A DNA stretch of 64,000 bases from Luidia sarsii. Taxonomy: Eukaryota > Echinodermata > Asteroidea > Paxillosida > Luidiidae. Of this stretch, positions 57,711 through 64,000 are shown one piece after another (position 1 is the first letter of the stretch; each line of letters begins with the position of its first letter). The position numbers and the translations under genes were made by a program. The stretch is taken from assembly GCA_949987565.1 (NCBI GenBank), contig OX465104.1, positions 4,521,052 to 4,585,051 on the forward strand, in the 5' to 3' direction. The notes under the pieces are model-generated. The model did not search any database. It saw only the letters and a program-made list of their open reading frames with translations, and had not been told where the DNA came from.

Positions 57711-58383
57711 GAACACTCCAACTTCTGGGACCTCCTGGGCCCAGACCTTCTTGAGGTCATTGCGGCCGCTTTCGAGCTGCGGGCCCTTCCGGCTTCTCAG
57801 AGGTGTGGCATCGTCACCCTCTTGAATAAGTCGGGGGACCTGCTCCTCCCCAAGAACAAGCGGCCCATCTCTCTCCTGAACGTGGACTATAAGATCTTGT
57901 CCAAAGTTCTCTGCACCCGTCTGGGCGCCGTCCTGCCCTTCCTTGTGAGTCCCTTTCAGACGTGCGGAGTCGTGGGTCGCTCCATCCACGACAACGCTTG
58001 TCTGCTGAGGGACTTGGCTTCTTATGTTCAAGACCGTTCCCTTAACTCTCTTTTAATTTCTTTGGACCAGGAGAAAGCGTTCGACCGTGTCGACTGGTCC
58101 TTCCTCCTGGCGACTTTCCAGCGGTTGGGGTTTGGGCCGGGCTTTGTCCGTTGGCTGGGCATCCTCTGCGAGAATATCTCGTGTTGGACAGCCAGCAAGA
58201 CAGAGCGGGTCATTCTTCTGTGTCGTGCGACGGCGGCCAACAAGACCTGGCCCAGTTTACACGAGATTTCGACCTGTTGGACGGCTGGAGGCAGCTCAAT
58301 CCTGGAGAGCGTTCCTTCACTTGGAGGAATGCCTCAAACTCCATCCAGAGCCGCCTCGACAGGTTCTATCTGTCTTCTGCTTG
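57711..58383 (+). pseudogene. RT-endonuclease fragment, copy 5
   Basis: CCCGGGGGAG version. Confidence 0.8.
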
Positions 58384-58921
58384 CCTTCCCGGGGGAGTAA
58401 CCTTTGTTCTCGCTTAATTGCTGTTTCTTTCTTCTTTTCGTTTTTCGCAAAAAAGCGCTTTTTACATCGGGTCGCGGAACGCTTGGGTGTCCTACCTTGG
58501 ACAGAAGCGGACCTGCGCCCAGTGCGGAGCAGAGGGGCACGTGGCCAAGGATTGCTCCTTGGTCACGTGTTTCAAATGTCTGCAGGTGGGGCACTCTGTC
58601 AGGGAGTGTCCCAACAGCGTCAAGTGCACGTGTGTCCCAACAGTGTCCCAACAGCGTAACTGTGGCAGGAGAAGAAGTCTGGAGATGTCAGTGGTCTGGG
58701 AGTGAAGGATGTCCAGAAGAAGTGCGACAGGTTTTTGGCCAGGAGCGGCCATGACTCTGTTTTTGTCATTTTTTAATGATCATAATGTTTGCATGTCTGT
58801 ATCTTTTATAGTGACTTTTAATGTTTAAGATGTTATCAGATGTTTAAGATATTTTAAGATATTTCAAGATGTTTTATAGTGACTTGTAATCTTTAAGATG
58901 CTTGAAAAACTAGCCTCAGCT
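58384..58921 (+). pseudogene. zinc-knuckle piece and 3' tail, copy 5
   Basis: QKRTC version. Confidence 0.7.
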
Positions 58922-59219
58922 GATTGCTTCTAGGGCCTGATGGCTAAGATCTTTTCTCTTAGCCGCTTCTCCACCTGCCCTTCCCTTGTCTTTTCCGATA
59001 AGCGATCGCCTTTTTCTTTCTCCCAACACCCTGTGGATGCATGCTGAGCTTAGGCTCTAACACAGGTGAGGGAGTAACCTTTGTTCTCGCTTAATTGCTG
59101 TTTCTTTCTTCCTTTCGTTTTTCGCAAAAAAGCGCTTTTTACTTTCGTTCCTTATCTCCACGGCCCCAGGGGAGCCCGCTCTTTCCTTTACTTTTCTTTC
59201 CTCCGCTGCTGCAGGAAGC

Positions 59220-60017
59220 ATGCCGGATCGTAAGTCCGACTGTGCGCTGCTCCTGCAGTATGAGGACGTTACCCTACCTGTAAAGGTTTTTAGTCAGCTT
59301 CGGGAGAGGGGTGTTGTGACGCGCGACCATTTGGCCGCGCTCCAACCTCTTCCCCCGAAGAAATTCGACGTAGTGTTCAAGTCGCCGGAACTCCTCCGGC
59401 GTTTTGGCCCCAAGCTTGGAGATATTCATGGGTGTACATCCAATTACACCGGTGGTATCTCCATGGTCACTATTTAGTATGTTGACCTTGGGGTAGATGA
59501 TAAGATTGTTCGCAGGCGGTTGTCGGAGTACGGGGAGGTGATCGCTGGTAGGTATTGCACCTACCAGGGTGAGCCGACTGTCTTTAACGGCACCCGCCAA
59601 TACCGTATGCGTATTAAATCAAACATACCTTCTGTCCTCCGTATCGGGAGTAGGAACGCCTGGGTATCTTACCCAGGTCAAAAGTGGACCTGCGCCCGGT
59701 GCGGGGCCGAGGGGCACGTGGCCAAGGATTGCTCCTTGGTCACGTGTTTTAAGTGCTTACAGGTGGGGCATTCCATTAGGGATTGCACCAATGTTTCCAA
59801 ATGCACGTCCTGCGGGGAGACGGGGCACAACTTTCGGTTGTGCCCCAACTCCTTCGCCAACAGGGCGTCCCCCTCCAAGGCTTGGGCCTCGACCAGCGTC
59901 CCTGACGATGACGAGGCCCCTGCAGAGGAAAACTTCAAGTCGCCGTCGGTCTCTATGTCTTCTGTCCTTTCTGTTCCTGTTTCATCTGTTTCTCCTTCCA
60001 CTTCCACTCCGCAGTGA
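59220..60017 (+). pseudogene. array gag, copy 5
   Basis: Same TAG (59475-59477); ATGACTTGAG downstream as in copy 3. Confidence 0.85.
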
Positions 60018-60449
60018 AAATTGAGGTATAGGCAGATATAGATGAAGGAGGGAATTTATGACTTGAGTTCTATCTGTAGTTTAGTTTAGTGGTGGTCATT
60101 AATACAGTTCTCCTTTCTTTCCTTTATTACGTTGCCCCCATTTATCCCCTTCCCCCCTCACTCAAAAAGCAAGTCAACTCTGTACTTTTCATACCTGGTA
60201 CATGTAGGTAGTACTGCATTACACCTAAAACAGTGAGCTGACTGTCTTCAATGGCACCTGCCAGTACAGAATGCGGATTAAATTAGGTCCAGGAATGCCT
60301 GGGTGTCCTCCCCAGAACAGAAGCGAAGCAGAGATGAGGAATGCATAAGGGGTTACATGGACAACGAAAATGAAGAAATTGAGGTATAGGCAAAACAGAT
60401 GAAGGAAGAAAGTTCTATCTTTGGTTTAAATTATTTTCCCCGAAGGGAA

Positions 60450-60637
60450 GTGGGCCGAACCCTGGCAATAGTGCTAAACCAGGCCAACCCGTGGTCAGGA
60501 AAGAGCAAGCTCTTTTACCATGACCAGGTTACAAAAATCAGATTAAAATCATGGCTGCTCAATGAGCAGCGTTTCAGATTTTATTCTGAAAAGAACAGAT
60601 ACTACACATGATCTTAGCCATCAGGCCGAGAAGCGAT
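60450..60637 (-). ncRNA. variant U2 snRNA gene, copy 6
   Basis: Identical to the other copies; type-A flank with CCTCCCCAGAAC as in copy 4. Confidence 0.85.
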
Positions 60638-61247
60638 ACCAAGAAATTGTTTCCTAACTTAATCAGATTCAGGAATTGGTCCACTGGACACAGTTGTTTA
60701 CTTCTTACACCGATTCAATCCAAAAATTGTACTCAACCCAACACTAATGTAGAAAAGGTAAACATTAGACAAGATTCCCATCCTCATTTTCCCTTAAAAA
60801 ATTAACACAAGTCTAGAAATACTGCATTTTACTGGAATTTGAAAGAAATCTAATACAGCAGATTGTGGCATGCTCAGTACTGGCTGCATTATGAGGGCAG
60901 AGGTCAAGGTATTGTTGTGTGGTCACTGAGGCATGGGGTCAGTGTGGTGTGTGTTGCATGAGGAGTGGTGAGTGGTTTGTGGTGAATGGAATGTGGTGTA
61001 TGGTACATGTACAAATACTATGCAAATACCCCCCAGGTGGGTCCAGACACAACTCAAGCATAGAGGCTCAAGTAACAACCCATCAAGAAAGGTAAAGAAG
61101 AAAGTTCACTAAAGAAGTCAAAAAGTTGCTGGACCCAGTCCTTACATGTACACCTAAATGCCGTCAACAGATTTCCTAGGCTTTGGTCAGCCTTGCCAGT
61201 TGAATTCCGAAACTCCCTGATTTTAACTTCCTTGTCTTGTTTTAAAA

Positions 61248-61920
61248 GAACACTCCAACTTCTGGGACCTCCTGGGCCCAGACCTTCTTGAGGTCATTGC
61301 GGCCGCTTTCGAGCTGCGGGCCCTTCCGGCTTCTCAGAGGTGTGGCATCGTCACCCTCTTGAATAAGTCGGGGGACCTGCTCCTCCCCAAGAACAAGCGG
61401 CCCATCTCTCTCCTGAACGTGGACTATAAGATCTTGTCCAAAGTTCTCTGCACCCGTCTGGGCGCCGTCCTGCCCTTCCTTGTGAGTCCCTTTCAGACGT
61501 GCGGAGTCGTGGGTCGCTCCATCCACGACAACGCTTGTCTGCTGAGGGACTTGGCTTCTTATGTTCAAGACCGTTCCCTTAACTCTCTTTTAATTTCTTT
61601 GGACCAGGAGAAAGCGTTCGACCGTGTCGACTGGTCCTTCCTCCTGGCGACTTTCCAGCGGTTGGGGTTTGGGCCGGGCTTTGTCCGTTGGCTGGGCATC
61701 CTCTGCGAGAATATCTCGTGTTGGACAGCCAGCAAGACAGAGCGGGTCATTCTTCTGTGTCGTGCGACGGCGGCCAACAAGACCTGGCCCAGTTTACACG
61801 AGATTTCGACCTGTTGGACGGCTGGAGGCAGCTCAATCCTGGAGAGCGTTCCTTCACTTGGAGGAATGCCTCAAACTCCATCCAGAGCCGCCTCGACAGG
61901 TTCTATCTGTCTTCTGCTTG
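61248..61920 (+). pseudogene. RT-endonuclease fragment, copy 6
   Basis: CCCGAGGGAG version. Confidence 0.8.
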
Positions 61921-62458
61921 CCTTCCCGAGGGAGTAACCTTTGTTCTCGCTTAATTGCTGTTTCTTTCTTCTTTTCGTTTTTCGCAAAAAAGCGCTTTTT
62001 ACATCGGGTCGCGGAACGCTTGGGTGTCCTACCTTGGAAAGAAGCAGACCTGCGCCCAGTGCGGAGCAGAGGGGCACGTGGCCAAGGATTGCTCCTTGGT
62101 CACGTGTTTCAAATGTCTGCAGGTGGGGCACTCTGTCAGGGAGTGTCCCAACAGCGTCAAGTGCACGTGTGTCCCAACAGTGTCCCAACAGCGTAACTGT
62201 GGCAGGAGAAGAAGTCTGGAGATGTCAGTGGTCTGGGAGTGAAGGATGTCCAGAAGAAGTGCGACAGGTTTTTGGCCAGGAGCGGCCATGACTCTGTTTT
62301 TGTCATTTTTTAATGATCATAATGTTTGCATGTCTGTATCTTTTATAGTGACTTTTAATGTTTAAGATGTTATCAGATGTTTAAGATATTTTAAGATATT
62401 TCAAGATGTTTTATAGTGACTTGTAATCTTTAAGATGCTTGAAAAACTAGCCTCAGCT
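61921..62458 (+). pseudogene. zinc-knuckle piece and 3' tail, copy 6
   Basis: KKQTC version. Confidence 0.7.
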
Positions 62459-62756
62459 GATTGCTTCTAGGGCCTGATGGCTAAGATCTTTTCTCTTAGC
62501 CGCTTCTCCACCTGCCCTTCCCTTGTCTTTTCCGATAAGCGATCGCCTTTTTCTTTCTCCCAACACCCTGTGGATGCATGCTGAGCTTAGGCTCTAACAC
62601 TGGTGAGGGAGTAACCTTTGTTCTCGCTTAATTGCTGTTTCTTTCTTCCTTTCGTTTTTCGCAAAAAAGCGCTTTTTACTTTCGTTCCTTATCTCCACGG
62701 CCCCAGGGGAGCCCGCTCTTTCCTTTACTTTTCTTTCCTCCGCTGCTGCAGGAAGC

Positions 62757-63554
62757 ATGCCGGATCGTAAGTCCGACTGTGCGCTGCTCCTGCAGTATGA
62801 GGACGTTACCCTACCTGTAAAGGTTTTTAGTCAGCTTCGGGAGAGGGGTGTTGTGACGCGCGACCATTTGGCCGCGCTCCAACCTCTTCCCCCGAAGAAA
62901 TTCGACGTAGTGTTCAAGTCGCCGGAACTCCTCCGGCGTTTTGGCCCCAAGCTTGGAGATATTCATGGGTGTACATCCAATTACACCGGTGGTATCTCCA
63001 TGGTCACTATTTAGTATGTTGACCTTGGGGTAGATGATAAGATTGTTCGCAGGCGGTTGTCGGAGTACGGGGAGGTGATCGCTGGTAGGTATTGCACCTA
63101 CCAGGGTGAGCCGACTGTCTTTAACGGCACCCGCCAATACCGTATGCGTATTAAATCAAACATACCTTCTGTCCTCCGTATCGGGAGTAGGAACGCCTGG
63201 GTATCTTACCCAGGTCAAAAGTGGACCTGCGCCCGGTGCGGGGCCGAGGGGCACGTGGCCAAGGATTGCTCCTTGGTCACGTGTTTTAAGTGCTTACAGG
63301 TGGGGCATTCCATTAGGGATTGCACCAATGTTTCCAAATGCACGTCCTGCGGGGAGACGGGGCACAACTTTCGGTTGTGCCCCAACTCCTTCGCCAACAG
63401 GGCGTCCCCCTCCAAGGCTTGGGCCTCGACCAGCGTCCCTGACGATGACGAGGCCCCTGCAGAGGAAAACTTCAAGTCGCCGTCGGTCTCTATGTCTTCT
63501 GTCCTTTCTGTTCCTGTTTCATCTGTTTCTCCTTCCACTTCCACTCCGCAGTGA
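62757..63554 (+). pseudogene. array gag, copy 6
   Basis: Same TAG (63012-63014); CACTGGTGAG upstream. Confidence 0.85.
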
Positions 63555-63986
63555 AAATTGAGGTATAGGCAGATATAGATGAAGGAGGGAATTTATAACT
63601 TGAGTTCTATCTGTAGTTTAGTTTAGTGGTGGTCATTAATACAGTTCTCCTTTCTTTCCTTTATTACGTTGCCCCCATTTATCCCCTTCCCCCCTCACTC
63701 AAAAAGCAAGTCAACTCTGTACTTTTCATCCTTGGTACATGTAGGTAGTACTGCATTACACCTAAAACAGTGAGCTGACTGTCTTCAATGGCACCTGCCA
63801 GTACAGAATGCGGATTAAATTAGGTCCAGGAATGCCTGGGTGTCCTACCCAGAACAGAAGCGAAGCAGAGATGAGGGATGCATAAGGGGTTACATGGACA
63901 ACGAAAATTAAGAAATTGAGGTATAGGCAAAACAGATGAAGGAAGAAAGTTCTATCTTTGGTTTAAATTATTTTCCCCGAAGGGAA

Positions 63987-64000
63987 GTGGGCCGAACCCT
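63987..64000 (-). ncRNA. variant U2 snRNA gene, copy 7, cut by window end
   Basis: Only the last 14 nt of the RNA are in the window. The preceding flank is mixed: AAAATTAAG (type B) with GTATAGGCAAAAC (type A), so this unit carries an exchange between the two types. Confidence 0.7.

Larger units (their letters stand above)
44774..64000 (+). repeat. 3,537-bp tandem array with dimeric higher-order structure
   Basis: Units start at 44774, 48311, 51848, 55385, 58922 and 62459; the last is cut by the window end. Spacing is exactly 3,537 bp. Sites that alternate between successive units include CACAGGTGAG/CACTGGTGAG (44,911; 48,450; 51,987; 55,524; 59,061; 62,598), TCATACCTGG/TCATCCTTGG (46,041; 49,578; 53,115; 56,652; 60,189; 63,726), CCCGAGGGAG/CCCGGGGGAG (47,778; 51,315; 54,852; 58,389; 61,926) and KKQ/QKR in the second knuckle. 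So the effective repeat is a 7,074-bp dimer. Divergence between unit types is very low. Confidence 0.95.

Noticed and set aside
44774..64000. Several intact retrotransposon genes, one set per unit
   Set aside because: Each gag has an in-frame TAG, RT lacks the YxDD region, and the endonuclease is only a C-terminal piece; none is complete.

Overview
The window is eukaryotic: split genes with GT-AG introns, long non-coding stretches, minisatellites and several classes of animal transposable element. The host proteins (epsin, DPH7, NAT9), the repeat content (DIRS, Penelope-like and Tx1-like elements, fold-back DNA elements rich in ACATGTAC) and a U2 snRNA array fit an invertebrate deuterostome. 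A lancelet (Branchiostoma-like) is my best guess, but the species is an inference.

0-6 kb: a 1.2-kb nested fold-back element, then an epsin gene on the + strand (ENTH domain, two ubiquitin-interacting motifs, DPW and NPF motifs, clathrin box) in three visible coding exons. 6-11 kb is mostly non-coding and holds one hairpin element. 11.2-12.4 kb carries a minus-strand armadillo-like gene. 14.7-23.9 kb is DPH7 (diphthine methylesterase, WD40) on the + strand; I could reconstruct nine coding exons that join in frame to 469 codons. One DPH7 intron begins with about 43 tandem copies of a 64-bp unit made of the end of exon 5 plus its own splice donor. Other DPH7 introns hold tRNA-derived SINEs, a pogo-like MITE and Penelope-like fragments.

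25.0-32.2 kb is the 3' part of NAT9 on the minus strand. One of its introns contains a structurally complete DIRS tyrosine-recombinase retrotransposon (26.2-31.9 kb) with inverted terminal repeats, an internal complementary region, gag, RT-RNase H and recombinase frames. The recombinase carries an unusual proline-rich insertion, and gag has one in-frame stop.

33-41 kb is a graveyard of fragments of a Tx1/L1-like non-LTR retrotransposon. Several fragments are joined directly to the first ~27 nt of U2 snRNA, which indicates a U2-specific (Keshi-like) insertion habit. From about 41 kb to the window end the sequence becomes a near-identical 3,537-bp tandem array with a dimeric (7,074-bp) higher-order pattern. 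Each unit holds one complete 188-nt U2-like snRNA gene on the minus strand, plus scrambled retrotransposon pieces: a gag copy with a shared nonsense codon, RT followed by endonuclease, a second zinc-knuckle piece, a 3' tail and a U2 5' fragment. The U2-like RNA is nearly canonical where it pairs with U6 and the branch point, diverged elsewhere with its stems still paired, and is followed by an snRNA 3' box. This looks like a variant U2 gene cluster co-amplified with its own parasite.
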